A stretch of 64,000 bases of DNA. Origin: Rhodovastum sp963709085. GTDB taxonomy: Bacteria > Pseudomonadota > Alphaproteobacteria > Acetobacterales > Acetobacteraceae. Position 1 is the first letter of the stretch. Every line of letters begins with the position of its first letter. Location: the NCBI GenBank assembly GCA_963709085.1, contig CAVPVB010000007.1:186001-250000 (forward strand), given 5' to 3'. Below, piece by piece: positions 39,094 to 47,152 of this stretch. The position numbers were made by a program, and so were the translations under genes. The notes beneath the pieces were generated by a model. The model had not been told where the DNA came from and did not search any database. It saw nothing but the letters and a program-made list of their open reading frames with translations.

Positions 39094-39542
39094 CCATCGA
39101 CGTACTGGCCTATGCCTACCTGTGGATCAAGGCACTCCACGTGATCAGCCTGATCGCCTGGATGGCCGGGCTGTTCTACCTGCCCCGGCTATACGTCTAT
39201 CACACCATGATCCAGCCCGGCACGCCGGAGAGCGAGCGCTTCAAGGTGATGGAGCGCCGCCTGCTCAAGGCGATCATGAACCCGGCCATGGTCGCCACCT
39301 GGACCTTCGGCATCCTGCTGGTGCTGACCCCGGGGGTGATCGACTGGCGCCAGGGCTGGTGGCACACCAAGCTGTTCTGCGTGCTCGGCATGACGGTGTA
39401 TCACCAGGGCCTGGCCGTCTGGCGGCGTGGCTTCCTCGAGGACCGCAACCGCCTGTCCGAGCGGTTCTTCCGAATCGCCAACGAGGTGCCGACGCTGTTG
39501 ATGATCGTTATCGTCATCATGGTGATCGTGAAGCCCTTTTGA
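39090..39542 (+). CDS. hemJ: Protoporphyrinogen oxidase HemJ
   Basis: A 150-residue membrane protein with four hydrophobic segments and the HemJ pattern WIKALHVISLIAWMAGLFYLPRLYVYH, GWWHTKLFCVLGMTVYH and RIANEVPTLLMIVIVIMVIVKPF. HemJ oxidises protoporphyrinogen IX before ferrochelatase acts, so it complements hemE and hemH here. It is coupled to the preceding HAD gene by a four-base overlap. Confidence 0.93.
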   Translation: MTIDVLAYAYLWIKALHVISLIAWMAGLFYLPRLYVYHTMIQPGTPESERFKVMERRLLKAIMNPAMVATWTFGILLVLTPGVIDWRQGWWHTKLFCVLGMTVYHQGLAVWRRGFLEDRNRLSERFFRIANEVPTLLMIVIVIMVIVKPF

Positions 39543-39597
39543 TGGGCATAAGCCGGCATAAGCGGCCGGGAAGCCCGTATTTTCCTGCACGCCAGGG

Positions 39598-39626
39598 TTG
39601 ACGCGACCCCGGGGCGGACCTAGCTT
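39598..39626 (+). promoter_or_regulatory. Candidate sigma-70-type promoter of rho
   Basis: TTGACG (39598-39603) and TAGCTT (39621-39626) are 17 bases apart, about 200 bases before rho. The long leader (39627-39829) has no credible gene; rho leaders are often autoregulated by Rho itself. No mapped start supports it. Confidence 0.5.
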
Positions 39627-39829
39627 GCCGTTCCAGGTGTGAACGCTGCATCCCTGGTGATTCCACCGTCCGCACGTTTCCTTCCTTACCGGACAGGGCT
39701 GGCTTTCCCCCGAACGTGGTTCACCACCCGGTTCGGGCGGATCCGGCAGGCGAGCATCCGGCCACGCGACGCGGCCCTGCCGATGCTCCTGTCCTCCCTT
39801 CCCGCACGACCGAACATCAGGCGCCCCCG

Positions 39830-41104
39830 ATGCACCTTGCCGACCTGAAGGCCAAGTCTCCGGCAGACCTGCTGAGCTTCGCCGAATCCCTGCAGATCGA
39901 GAACGCCTCGTCGCTGCGCAAGCAGGACATGATGTTCGCGATCCTCAAGAGCCTGGCCGACAACGAGAAGGCCATCTACGGCGAGGGCACGCTCGAGATC
40001 CTGTCGGACGGGTTCGGCTTCCTGCGCAGCGCCGACTCGAACTACCTGCCCGGGCCGGACGACATCTACATCAGCCCCGCCCAGGTGCGCCGCTTCGCCC
40101 TGCGCACCGGCGACACGGTGGAGGGCCAGATCCGGGCGCCGAAGGACGGCGAGCGCTATTTCGCGATGCTCAAGGTCAACACCATCAACTTCGAGGCGCC
40201 GGAGGCGGTGAAGCACCGCATCAACTTCGACAACCTCACGCCGCTCTACCCCGACCGCCGTCTCAAGATGGAGATGGAGAATTTCCAGTCGGTTGCGAAG
40301 GGGCCGACCAAGGACCTGACGCCGCGGGTGATCGACCTGATTGCGCCGATCGGCATGGGCCAGCGCGCCCTGATCGTGGCGCCGCCGCGCACCGGCAAAA
40401 CGGTGATGCTGCAGAACATCGCCACCGCCATCAGCCACAACCACCCGGAAGTGTTCCTGATGGTGCTGCTGATCGACGAGCGACCCGAGGAAGTCACCGA
40501 CATGTCGCGCACGGTGAAGGGTGAGGTGGTGGCCAGCACCTTCGACGAGCCGGCGACCCGCCACGTGCAGGTGACCGAAATGGTGCTCGAGAAGGCCAAG
40601 CGGCTGGTCGAGCACAAGCGCGACGTGGTCATCCTGCTCGACAGCATCACCCGGCTGGCGCGCGCCTACAACACCGTGGTGCCCTCCTCGGGCAAGGTGC
40701 TGACGGGCGGCGTGGACGCCAACGCGCTGCAGCGGCCCAAGCGCTTTTTCGGCGCGGCCCGCAACATCGAGGAAGGCGGCTCGCTGACCATCATCTCCAC
40801 GGCGCTGATCGACACCGGCAGCCGCATGGATGAGGTGATCTTCGAGGAGTTCAAGGGCACCGGCAATTCCGAGATCATCCTGGACCGCAAGCTCTCGGAC
40901 AAGCGGACCTTCCCGGCGATCGACATCACCAAAAGCGGCACCCGCAAGGAAGAGCTGCTGGTGGATCGCGGCACCCTGTCCAAGATGTGGGTGCTGCGAC
41001 GCATCCTGAACCCGATGGGCACCATGGATGCGATGGACTTCCTGTTGGACAAGCTGAAATACAGCAAGACCAACCAGGATTTCTTTGATGCGATGAATAC
41101 CTGA
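39830..41104 (+). CDS. rho: Transcription termination factor Rho
   Basis: A 424-residue Rho hexamer subunit. The RNA-binding domain has GFGFLRSADSNYLPGPDDIY, the Walker A is APPRTGKTVML near 183, and Walker B and R-loop regions follow (DVVILLDSITRLARAYN, GGVDANALQRPKRFFGAARN). ATG at 39830 begins MHLADLKAKSPADLL. It lies directly after hemJ, as in many alphaproteobacteria, and is followed by the large nested palindrome. Confidence 0.97.
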   Translation: MHLADLKAKSPADLLSFAESLQIENASSLRKQDMMFAILKSLADNEKAIYGEGTLEILSDGFGFLRSADSNYLPGPDDIYISPAQVRRFALRTGDTVEGQIRAPKDGERYFAMLKVNTINFEAPEAVKHRINFDNLTPLYPDRRLKMEMENFQSVAKGPTKDLTPRVIDLIAPIGMGQRALIVAPPRTGKTVMLQNIATAISHNHPEVFLMVLLIDERPEEVTDMSRTVKGEVVASTFDEPATRHVQVTEMVLEKAKRLVEHKRDVVILLDSITRLARAYNTVVPSSGKVLTGGVDANALQRPKRFFGAARNIEEGGSLTIISTALIDTGSRMDEVIFEEFKGTGNSEIILDRKLSDKRTFPAIDITKSGTRKEELLVDRGTLSKMWVLRRILNPMGTMDAMDFLLDKLKYSKTNQDFFDAMNT

Positions 41105-41106
41105 AA

Positions 41107-41300
41107 GGAAGGCCAGGGCTCTGCCCTGGACCCGCCAAGGGCCGAGAGGCCCCTGGACCCCATCACTATAAGGATTTTGTGAAGAGGGGGGTGAGGAGAT
41201 GCTGCGGCCCCTCCTCACCCCCCTCTTCACAAAATCCTTAAAACGAATGGGTTCTAAGGGCTCCGCCCTTAGCGGGTCCAGGGCAGAGCCCTGGCCTTCC
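41107..41300. repeat. Complete nested palindromic element, copy 6
   Basis: The outer 29-base arms (41107-41135 and 41272-41300) are exact inverted repeats built on CCAGGGCTCTGCCCTGG. Inside lies a perfect 30-bp stem (41169-41198 with 41211-41240) and a 12-base loop ATGCTGCGGCCC. Compared with 8740-8890, flanks run in the same direction but this loop is the exact reverse complement, and two stem positions differ with compensation. It separates rho from ahcY and could act as a bidirectional terminator. Confidence 0.88.
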
Positions 41301-41318
41301 TTCCTTCAGGTTGCGCAC

Positions 41319-41334
41319 ATCAAGATATCCTTAT
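41319..41334. promoter_or_regulatory. Palindromic operator upstream of ahcY, possibly SahR-type
   Basis: ATCAAGATATCCTTAT is an imperfect palindrome centred on GATATC, 30 bases before the ahcY start, near TATATA. It resembles ATAAAGATATCTTTAT-like sites associated, as recalled, with S-adenosylhomocysteine control of methionine-cycle genes. No regulator gene is adjacent, so the assignment is inference. Confidence 0.4.
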
Positions 41335-41364
41335 ATAGGCGCGCCGAACCGCAGGAGCCCCATC

Positions 41365-42663
41365 ATGCCCATGAACAACGACTACAAGGTCAAGGACATC
41401 TCTCTCGCCGAGTGGGGCGCCAAGGAGATCTCCATGGCCGAGGACGAGATGCCGGGCCTGATGGCGATCCGCGCCGAATACGGCGATTCCCGGCCGCTGG
41501 CCGGCGCCCGCATTGCCGGCTGCCTGCACATGACCATCCAGACCGCGGTGCTGATCCAGACGCTGGAGCATCTGGGTGCCACCGTCCGCTGGTCGTCGTG
41601 CAACATTTTTTCCACCCAGGACCATGCCGCCGCGGCGGTTGCCGCCGCCGGCACCCCCGTGTTTGCCTGGAAGGGCATGAACGAGGAGGAGTTCTGGTGG
41701 TGCATCGAACAGACGGTACGCGGTCCCGATGGCTGGACCCCGAACCTGATCCTCGATGACGGCGGCGACCTGACGCTGCTGCTGCATAACAAATACCCCG
41801 AGATGCTGGCCGAGGTGCGCGGCATCAGCGAGGAGACCACCACCGGCGTGCACCGCCTGTGGGAAATGGCCCGCGCCGGGACGCTGCTGGTGCCCGCCAT
41901 CAACGTCAATGACAGCGTCACGAAGTCGAAATTCGACAATCTGTATGGCTGCCGGGAAAGCCTGGTGGACGCCATCCGCCGCGGCACCGACGTGATGATG
42001 GCCGGCAAGGTCGCGGTAGTGAACGGCTTCGGCGACGTGGGCAAGGGCTCGGCCGCGAGCCTGCGCCAGGCCGGCTGCCGGGTGAAGGTGACCGAGGTCG
42101 ATCCGATCTGCGCCCTGCAGGCGGCGATGGAGGGCTACGAGGTCACCACCATGGACGACGCGGCGCCGGCGGCCGACATTTTTGTCACTGCCACCGGCAA
42201 TGTGGACGTGATCACCATCGAACACATGCGGCGCATGAAGCACCGCGCCATCGTGTGCAATATCGGCCATTTCGACAGCGAGATTCAGATCGCCGCGCTG
42301 CGCAACTATAAATGGGACAACGTCAAGCCGCAGGTGGACGAGGTCGAGTTTCCGGACGGCAAGCGCCTGATCGTGCTGTCCGAGGGCCGGCTGGTGAACC
42401 TGGGCAATGCCACCGGCCATCCCAGCTTCGTCATGAGCGCGAGCTTCAGCAACCAGGTGCTGGCGCAACTCGAGCTGTGGACGGCGCCGGCCGACCGTTA
42501 CCAGCGGCAGGTCTATACGCTGCCCAAGCATCTCGACGAGAAAGTGGCCGCGCTGCATCTGGCCAAGGTCGGCGCCAAGCTGACGCAGCTATCGGCGAAA
42601 CAGGCCGAATATATCGGTGTGGCGCAAAGCGGACCGTTCAAGCACGACCTCTACCGCTACTGA
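41365..42663 (+). CDS. ahcY: Adenosylhomocysteinase
   Basis: A 432-residue NAD-dependent enzyme that hydrolyses S-adenosylhomocysteine to adenosine and homocysteine. Family segments include CLHMTIQTAVLIQTLEHLGA, SCNIFSTQDHAAAA, the NAD fold AVVNGFGDVGKGSAASL, and the C-terminal GPFKHDLYRY. ATG at 41365 follows GCAGGAGC. It keeps the methyl cycle running. An upstream GATATC palindrome may control it and a strong hairpin follows. Confidence 0.97.
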   Translation: MPMNNDYKVKDISLAEWGAKEISMAEDEMPGLMAIRAEYGDSRPLAGARIAGCLHMTIQTAVLIQTLEHLGATVRWSSCNIFSTQDHAAAAVAAAGTPVFAWKGMNEEEFWWCIEQTVRGPDGWTPNLILDDGGDLTLLLHNKYPEMLAEVRGISEETTTGVHRLWEMARAGTLLVPAINVNDSVTKSKFDNLYGCRESLVDAIRRGTDVMMAGKVAVVNGFGDVGKGSAASLRQAGCRVKVTEVDPICALQAAMEGYEVTTMDDAAPAADIFVTATGNVDVITIEHMRRMKHRAIVCNIGHFDSEIQIAALRNYKWDNVKPQVDEVEFPDGKRLIVLSEGRLVNLGNATGHPSFVMSASFSNQVLAQLELWTAPADRYQRQVYTLPKHLDEKVAALHLAKVGAKLTQLSAKQAEYIGVAQSGPFKHDLYRY

Positions 42664-42683
42664 CCGCCGGACGGCGGGCCGTC

Positions 42684-42711
42684 GCCATGACCGGCAGAGT
42701 CCGGTCATGGC
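42684..42711 (+). terminator. Rho-independent-like hairpin after ahcY
   Basis: GCCATGACCGG-CAGAGT-CCGGTCATGGC is a perfect 11-bp stem with a 6-base loop, about 20 bases after the ahcY stop. No T-run follows, as is common in high-GC genomes. Beyond it, 42712-42907 holds a TATAAG -10-like box near 42820 and no gene. Confidence 0.75.
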
Positions 42712-42907
42712 GGCCGGTGCCGTTCCGCGCGTCCGCGGAATCACATGCCCGTAGAGTCACATGCCTGTGATGTCATAGATGCATCATCGGTTTGCCGGGT
42801 GAAGCTTCCCCCAGATGCTATAAGAGGCGCCCATCGCTGAACACCAGGGATGCCCGACCTGGTGGGTGGACAATTCGTGCGTGCTGACCTCTGGGGGGAT
42901 TCCCACC

Positions 42908-43150
42908 ATGACTGACGTGATGACCCGGACGCACCCGTTCGCTTCCGACAGACCGCTCACGGTCGCCGTGGCGCGTGCCCTGTCGACCATGCGCGACGAG
43001 GCGTCCGCGGCCGACCTTTTGTTCCTTGAGCGCTGGGAGATCAGCCCGGTTCCCGGCGCCGCAGCGGCCTTGCGCGTCGGCCAGCTGCGCCGGGCCAACC
43101 CGACGCTTGCCGCAGAAATCCGGGCGGAACTCGCTTCTCGGCGCCGGTAA
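42908..43150 (+). CDS. Small hypothetical protein
   Basis: An 80-residue product of unknown family (MTDVMTRTHPFASDRPLTVA then a helical middle, ending AAEIRAELASRRR). ATG at 42908 has a GGGGGGA purine run 6-8 bases upstream, which supports the start over the longer frame from 42866. No motif, signal or membrane segment is visible. A monocistronic gene between two hairpins. Confidence 0.5.
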   Translation: MTDVMTRTHPFASDRPLTVAVARALSTMRDEASAADLLFLERWEISPVPGAAAALRVGQLRRANPTLAAEIRAELASRRR

Positions 43151-43229
43151 TCCGGCCAGAGGCTTTGCCCCTGGAATCCGTTAATCATTCGTCACACAGC
43201 TGATGCCCGGCTGGGTAACGCTCCCTTGG

Positions 43230-43251
43230 ACTCCTCTCAATATAGAGGAGT
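43230..43251 (+). terminator. Hairpin between the small protein and scoA
   Basis: ACTCCTCT-CAATAT-AGAGGAGT forms a perfect 8-bp stem with a 6-base loop, extendable by a G-T and a G-C pair. It lies about 80 bases after the small gene and 105 before scoA. It may terminate transcription or shape the scoAB leader. No T-run. Confidence 0.5.
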
Positions 43252-43355
43252 TCCGGGGGAGCGGACGTGAGAAAGTGTATCAGTCGGCCGTCCGCTGCTG
43301 ATTGCCTCCGCCCCGTTCCGATGGCAGATAGCGCCATCCGAGCAGGAGGGAACTG

Positions 43356-44069
43356 ATGGCGGTCAATAAGGTATATCCCGACGCGGCCGCGGCTTTGGTC
43401 GGGCTGTTGCGTGAGGGCATGACCATCATGTCCGGCGGCTTTGGCCTGTGCGGCGTTCCCTCGGTGCTGATCGACGCGGTCAAGGCGTCCGGCGTGAAGG
43501 ACCTCACGGTCATCAGCAACAATTGCGGCGTGGATGATGCCGGGCTCGGCCTGCTGCTGCAGACCCGCCAGATTCGCAAGATGATCAGCTCCTATGTGGG
43601 CGAGAACGCCACCTTTGCCCGCCAGTACCTGGCCGGCGAGCTGGAGATCGAGTTCAACCCGCAGGGTACGCTGGCCGAGCGCATCCGCGCCGGCGGCGCC
43701 GGCATCCCGGCCTTCTACACCCGCACCGGCGTCGGCACCCAGATTGCCGAGGGCAAGGAGGTGCGCGAGTTCGACGGCAAGAAATATGTGCTGGAACGCG
43801 GCCTGGTCGCCGATGTCGCCCTCGTGCATGCCTGGAAGGCCGACACCGAGGGCAACCTTGTGTTCCGCAAGACGGCGCGCAACTTCAACCCGATCATGGC
43901 CACCGCGGCCCGGGTGACGGTCGCCGAGGTTGAGATTCTGGTCGAGCCGGGCGAGATCGATGCCGACCAGATCCACACGCCCGGGGTTTTCGTCAAGCGC
44001 CTGGTGCCGCTGCTGCAGGTGCACAAGCGGATCGAGCAGCGCACCGTGCGCAAGTGGCCGGCAGCTTAG
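43356..44069 (+). CDS. scoA: 3-oxoacid CoA-transferase subunit A
   Basis: A 237-residue CoA-transferase A subunit with the CoA-binding GGFGLCGVPSVLI, SNNCGVDDAGLGLLL and GAGIPAFYTRTGVGT. With ScoB it moves CoA from succinyl-CoA to acetoacetate or related oxoacids, for ketone-body or PHB-derived acetoacetate use. ATG follows GCAGGAGGG. It is 12 bases ahead of scoB. Confidence 0.93.
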   Translation: MAVNKVYPDAAAALVGLLREGMTIMSGGFGLCGVPSVLIDAVKASGVKDLTVISNNCGVDDAGLGLLLQTRQIRKMISSYVGENATFARQYLAGELEIEFNPQGTLAERIRAGGAGIPAFYTRTGVGTQIAEGKEVREFDGKKYVLERGLVADVALVHAWKADTEGNLVFRKTARNFNPIMATAARVTVAEVEILVEPGEIDADQIHTPGVFVKRLVPLLQVHKRIEQRTVRKWPAA

Positions 44070-44081
44070 GGGGGAACGGAC

Positions 44082-44732
44082 ATGGCCTGGACACGCGACG
44101 AAATGGCAGCCCGCGCCGCGCGCGAGCTGGAGGACGGGTTCTACGTCAATCTCGGCATCGGCATTCCCACGCTGGTGGCGAACTTCATTCCCGACGGCAT
44201 GCAGATTCAGCTGCAAAGCGAGAACGGCATGCTGGGCATGGGTCCGTTTCCCTTCGAGGGCGAGGAGGACGCCGACCTCATCAATGCCGGCAAGCAGACC
44301 GTCACCCAGTTGCCCACCACCAGCTTCTTCGACAGCGCGGCCAGCTTCGCCATGGTGCGCGGCGGGCATATCGACCTGACCATTCTCGGCGCGCTGCAGG
44401 TGGCCGAGAATGGCGATCTCGCCAACTGGATGATCCCGGGCAAGATGGTGAAGGGCATGGGCGGCGCCATGGACCTGGTGGCCGGGGTGCGGCGGGTGGT
44501 GGTGCTGATGGAGCACACCGCCGGCGGCAAGCCCAAGCTGCTGAAGCGGTGCACCCTGCCGCTGACCGGGGCCGGCGTGGTTGACAAGGTGATCAGCGAA
44601 CTGGGCGTGTTCGACATCACGCCGCAGGGCGTGGTGCTGGTGGATGTCGCTCCCGGGGTGACGATCGAGGAGATCCGCCAGAAGACCGAGGCCGGCTTCA
44701 CGCTCCATCCGGATCTGCAGCTCGCGGCCTGA
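44082..44732 (+). CDS. scoB: 3-oxoacid CoA-transferase subunit B
   Basis: A 216-residue B subunit. The catalytic Glu is E47 in QSENGMLGMGPFP, which forms the glutamyl-CoA intermediate. Other landmarks are YVNLGIGIPTLVANF and MEHTAGGKPKLLKRCTLPLTG. A GGGGGGAAC sequence precedes the ATG. It forms a two-gene operon with scoA. Confidence 0.95.
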   Translation: MAWTRDEMAARAARELEDGFYVNLGIGIPTLVANFIPDGMQIQLQSENGMLGMGPFPFEGEEDADLINAGKQTVTQLPTTSFFDSAASFAMVRGGHIDLTILGALQVAENGDLANWMIPGKMVKGMGGAMDLVAGVRRVVVLMEHTAGGKPKLLKRCTLPLTGAGVVDKVISELGVFDITPQGVVLVDVAPGVTIEEIRQKTEAGFTLHPDLQLAA

Positions 44733-44741
44733 CCGGTTCGG

Positions 44742-45119
44742 TCAGCCAGGGGGGGGCCAGACGGGCGGCCGGTCATGCGTGACCGTCGCCCGTGCCGGAT
44801 CGTCGGTCAGGCTGCCGCCGATCGCCGCCAGCCCGGCCAGGCAGGCATCGTCGGGGTCGCCGGTCCAGTGCACCCGGTCATCCGGCCGCACCAAGGCGCC
44901 GAGCAGCCAGCCGGCGGCCGCATCGGCGACGGCCGGGTCGATGCGCGCGAAGGCGGCAAACGCCGCCCGGAAGCCGCCAGGGTCGCGGCGCGCCCAGGCG
45001 CGCAGCCCGGGCGGACCCTCGAGCAGGATGCTGCGGGTGGCGGCGAGCCATTCCAGCAGCACGGCTTCGGCGCCGACCGAAGCCGTCTCGTCCGCCGGCC
45101 GCCAATTCGGTGTGCACAT
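44742..45119 (-). CDS. Hypothetical protein upstream of tRNA-Ala
   Basis: A 125-residue protein from MCTPNWRPADETASVGAEAV with Ala-rich helices (FRAAFAAFARIDPAVADAAAGWLLGALV). No family is recognised. The start at 45119 is chosen over 45158, which reaches further toward the tRNA; either is possible. It converges on scoB with nine bases between. Coding is supported by position and composition only. Confidence 0.5.
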   Translation of the reverse strand: MCTPNWRPADETASVGAEAVLLEWLAATRSILLEGPPGLRAWARRDPGGFRAAFAAFARIDPAVADAAAGWLLGALVRPDDRVHWTGDPDDACLAGLAAIGGSLTDDPARATVTHDRPPVWPPPG

Positions 45120-45217
45120 GTCAAATCTGTGATTCCGGGCCTTGATTGTGTTGCTCACCCGCGTCTATATGCCGCCCTCCGCGCCTGGGACCCAGCCCCG
45201 GGAGATAGCGGGCCTGT

Positions 45218-45293
45218 GGGGCCATAGCTCAGTTGGGAGAGCGCCTGAATGGCATTCAGGAGGTCGTCGGTTCGATCCCGATTGGCTCCACCA
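45218..45293 (+). tRNA. tRNA-Ala (GGC)
   Basis: A 76-base tRNA with CCA encoded. Acceptor GGGGCCA pairs with TGGCTCC, with one G-T; the D arm has AGCTCAGTTGGGAGAGC. The anticodon stem-loop is CCTGA-ATGGCAT-TCAGG with anticodon GGC, and the T loop is TTCGATC. DNA downstream changes character at once to mobile and accessory genes, so its 3' end is a likely integration site. Confidence 0.97.
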
Positions 45294-45602
45294 CTTCCCG
45301 GCGGATTTCCTGGCTTTCAGTGCCATTTTGGGCCGCGTCCCCTATATGGTCCCCACTATCGCACCCGGCCGGCAGATCATCGAGGCGGCGCGGGAGCGGC
45401 ACTTGATTGACAAGGGTGGAACGGCGGGCACCGGGTTCATCGCCGAGAACGGCGCCGGCCCGGAGTTGCGGTTGCGGAGGGTGTAGCTGACGAGACACAC
45501 CTTTTCGTCAACGGTCGGTTCGCTTCTTGCGACTACCTGTTCCGAGGCGATATAACGAATATGTCAATCGCATTGGACACTTTTCACGCCGAAGGAGAAC
45601 CG
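45294..45602. other. Gene-poor stretch after the tRNA
   Basis: Only a 46-codon frame (MVPTIAPGRQIIEAARERHL..., 45346-45486) is visible, with no ribosome site or recognised family. No integrase gene and no second copy of the tRNA 3' end were found here. The end carries GAAGGAG for the next gene. Confidence 0.4.
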
Positions 45603-45770
45603 ATGTCTTCCGCCCCGCTCTCGCCCGCATGTCAGTTCGTGCCTCCTGAGGCCGAGCCGTTTGGGCGGGATGGGAAGTGCCCTGCCGGCGCGAAGGCGCT
45701 GGTTGGCAACATGAGCGAGGAAGCGCGCAGCGCGGTAGCTAAGAAGGCCGCTGCGGGGCGATGGTTATGA
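45603..45770 (+). CDS. Small protein leading the Panacea operon
   Basis: A 55-residue product (MSSAPLSPACQFVPPEAEPF... ending VAKKAAAGRWL) with a strong GAAGGAG seven bases before ATG 45603. Its TGA overlaps the next ATG (ATGA at 45767-45770), so it is translationally coupled to the Panacea gene. The Lys/Ala-rich C-terminus might bind nucleic acid. Not recognised; a third component of the cassette or a leader peptide are both possible. Confidence 0.5.
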   Translation: MSSAPLSPACQFVPPEAEPFGRDGKCPAGAKALVGNMSEEARSAVAKKAAAGRWL

Positions 45771-46261
45771 GCAACGCACAGACATATAGTGCGTCCGACG
45801 TGGCGAAGTACTTTCTTGCCCTTACGGACCCAGAGAGCAATGACGTTTCGAATTTGAAACTTCAGAAGCTCTGCTATTACGCGCAGGGTATTATCTCCGC
45901 CATGCGTGGAGTCCCCCTGTTTGCTGATAAGATTGAGGCGTGGGACCATGGCCCAGTGGTACCTAGCATCTATCATGAATACAAAACCCATGGTTCATCC
46001 TCAATTCCTGTTGTTCAAGGTTTTGACCCGTCTGCGTTCGACGAAAAAGACCGGAGGGCGCTTGTTGATGTGTATGAGTATTATGGGCAGTTCTCCGCTT
46101 GGCGGCTGCGCAACATGACCCATGAAGACCGCCCTTGGATTGACGCCTACAGCAGCAACAATCGAGTGATTACGGTAGATGCTCTTGTTGCGCATTTTCG
46201 CCCGATAATTGAAGACGATTATATAAAAGACGTTTACGGCCCGAAGGATGGCAAAGAATAA
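45767..46261 (+). CDS. Panacea-domain protein (DUF4065, SocA-like)
   Basis: A 164-residue DUF4065 protein. It has the signature VSNLKLQKLCYYAQGIISAM, then IEAWDHGPVVPSIYHEY and SAWRLRNMTHEDRPWIDAYS. Panacea domains serve as antitoxins or proteolysis adaptors (SocA) paired with diverse toxins. The following gene overlaps it by 14 bases and is the natural partner. Base composition near 50% GC is well below that of the core genes, which points to transfer. Confidence 0.88.
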   Translation: MSNAQTYSASDVAKYFLALTDPESNDVSNLKLQKLCYYAQGIISAMRGVPLFADKIEAWDHGPVVPSIYHEYKTHGSSSIPVVQGFDPSAFDEKDRRALVDVYEYYGQFSAWRLRNMTHEDRPWIDAYSSNNRVITVDALVAHFRPIIEDDYIKDVYGPKDGKE

Positions 46262-46670
46262 ATGGCGCGGTGAACCTAAGGCGCCGTTTCTACGTGCACC
46301 TGAGCCACCCGTAGTAAACCCCGACGACAAGCCGCCTGCATTCTCCTTTGAAAGGATGCAAGATGGCTGTGGGCACTCATTCAACTGCTGTATTGACGAT
46401 GACCGTTTGGCCTTAGCCAAGCGAATTTTTATGCTTAGCAGAATGCCGTGGAAACAAATATCGCTTGCACCTAGTCGCGGACTTGGGGCCGAGAAAATAC
46501 CAAAGCGGCGAATAAAACCGCCGGTGCCAGCCGTGGTGACCGAGGATGTGTCCTGGTTCTATTCGCTTCATTATTTCGGGAACAAGAGATTCCTCGGATA
46601 CAGAGTCGGTCAAATTTTCTATATTCTTTGGATTGATCATAATTTTACCGTCTACGACCATGGGTCATAA
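46248..46670 (+). CDS. Candidate toxin partner of the Panacea protein
   Basis: A 140-residue protein of unrecognised family that overlaps the Panacea gene. The N-terminal ~80 residues are basic and Pro-rich (KNKWRGEPKAPFLRAPEPP). The C-terminal part ends in a compact beta-like pattern, FGNKRFLGYRVGQIFYILWI then DHNFTVYDH. Position and coupling make it the likely toxin of a toxin-antitoxin pair; no catalytic motif is proven. Low GC like its neighbour. Confidence 0.6.
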   Translation: MAKNKWRGEPKAPFLRAPEPPVVNPDDKPPAFSFERMQDGCGHSFNCCIDDDRLALAKRIFMLSRMPWKQISLAPSRGLGAEKIPKRRIKPPVPAVVTEDVSWFYSLHYFGNKRFLGYRVGQIFYILWIDHNFTVYDHGS

Positions 46671-46739
46671 CGAATAAAATTCTCGCCGCCGTCGTTTTTC
46701 AAAGTGAACGAGACGTTCACCCCCTCGGTGTCGCCAGCC

Positions 46740-47152
46740 CTACCGCTCCGCCGGCACCTCGATCACCTCAACGCCAGCCTCCCGGCTGATGCGCATCATG
46801 TGCGCCGTGCCACGCGCGCCGGGGAAGGCAATAATCAGATCGGGACGGCCTTCTTCGAGCATCTGGACGTTGCGGATCGGCCCGGCCTTCCGGCCGAGGG
46901 TGTCCCAATCGGCCGGGAACACCTGCGTCGCGATACCGCGCGCGGTTGCCCATCCACCGCCCATCGTATCCGTTCCGACCGCAGCGCCATGGATGACGAC
47001 GGCGAACGGGCCACGCTGGGCCAGTAGCGCATCCAGCACGGCGGCCAGGCGCTCGGCGTCGGTGAACTGCCGGCCGCGCCGCAGATCAGGACACGGAGGG
47101 CGGGAGTCGTCGTCGGTCGGGCCGCAGTCTTGTTACCGTCAGTGGCGGACAT
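46740..47152 (-). pseudogene. DUF2493/SLOG-family protein, frameshifted at its nucleotide-binding loop
   Basis: The N-terminal frame starts MSATDGNKTAARPTTTP at 47152 (GGAAGG site) and reaches LRVLICG. The family then expects GGR-F-D. The remaining QFTDAERLAAVLDALLAQRG through HGAAVGTDTMGGGWA and GPIRNVQMLEEGRPDLIIAFPG to the stop is in another frame. A two-base gain or one-base loss near 47083 in GGCGCGGCCGG explains it. SLOG proteins bind nucleotide-derived signals or ligands. Unlike the other breaks here, the sign is -1/+2. Confidence 0.7.

Noticed and set aside
41199..41310. Frames reading LLTPLFTKSLKRMGSKGSAL or its antisense
   Set aside because: They are translations of the palindromic repeat, not genes.
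45142..45486. 114-codon frame through tRNA-Ala (GHSSVGRAPEWHSGGRRFD)
   Set aside because: The peptide is simply the translated tRNA gene, a well-known false protein.
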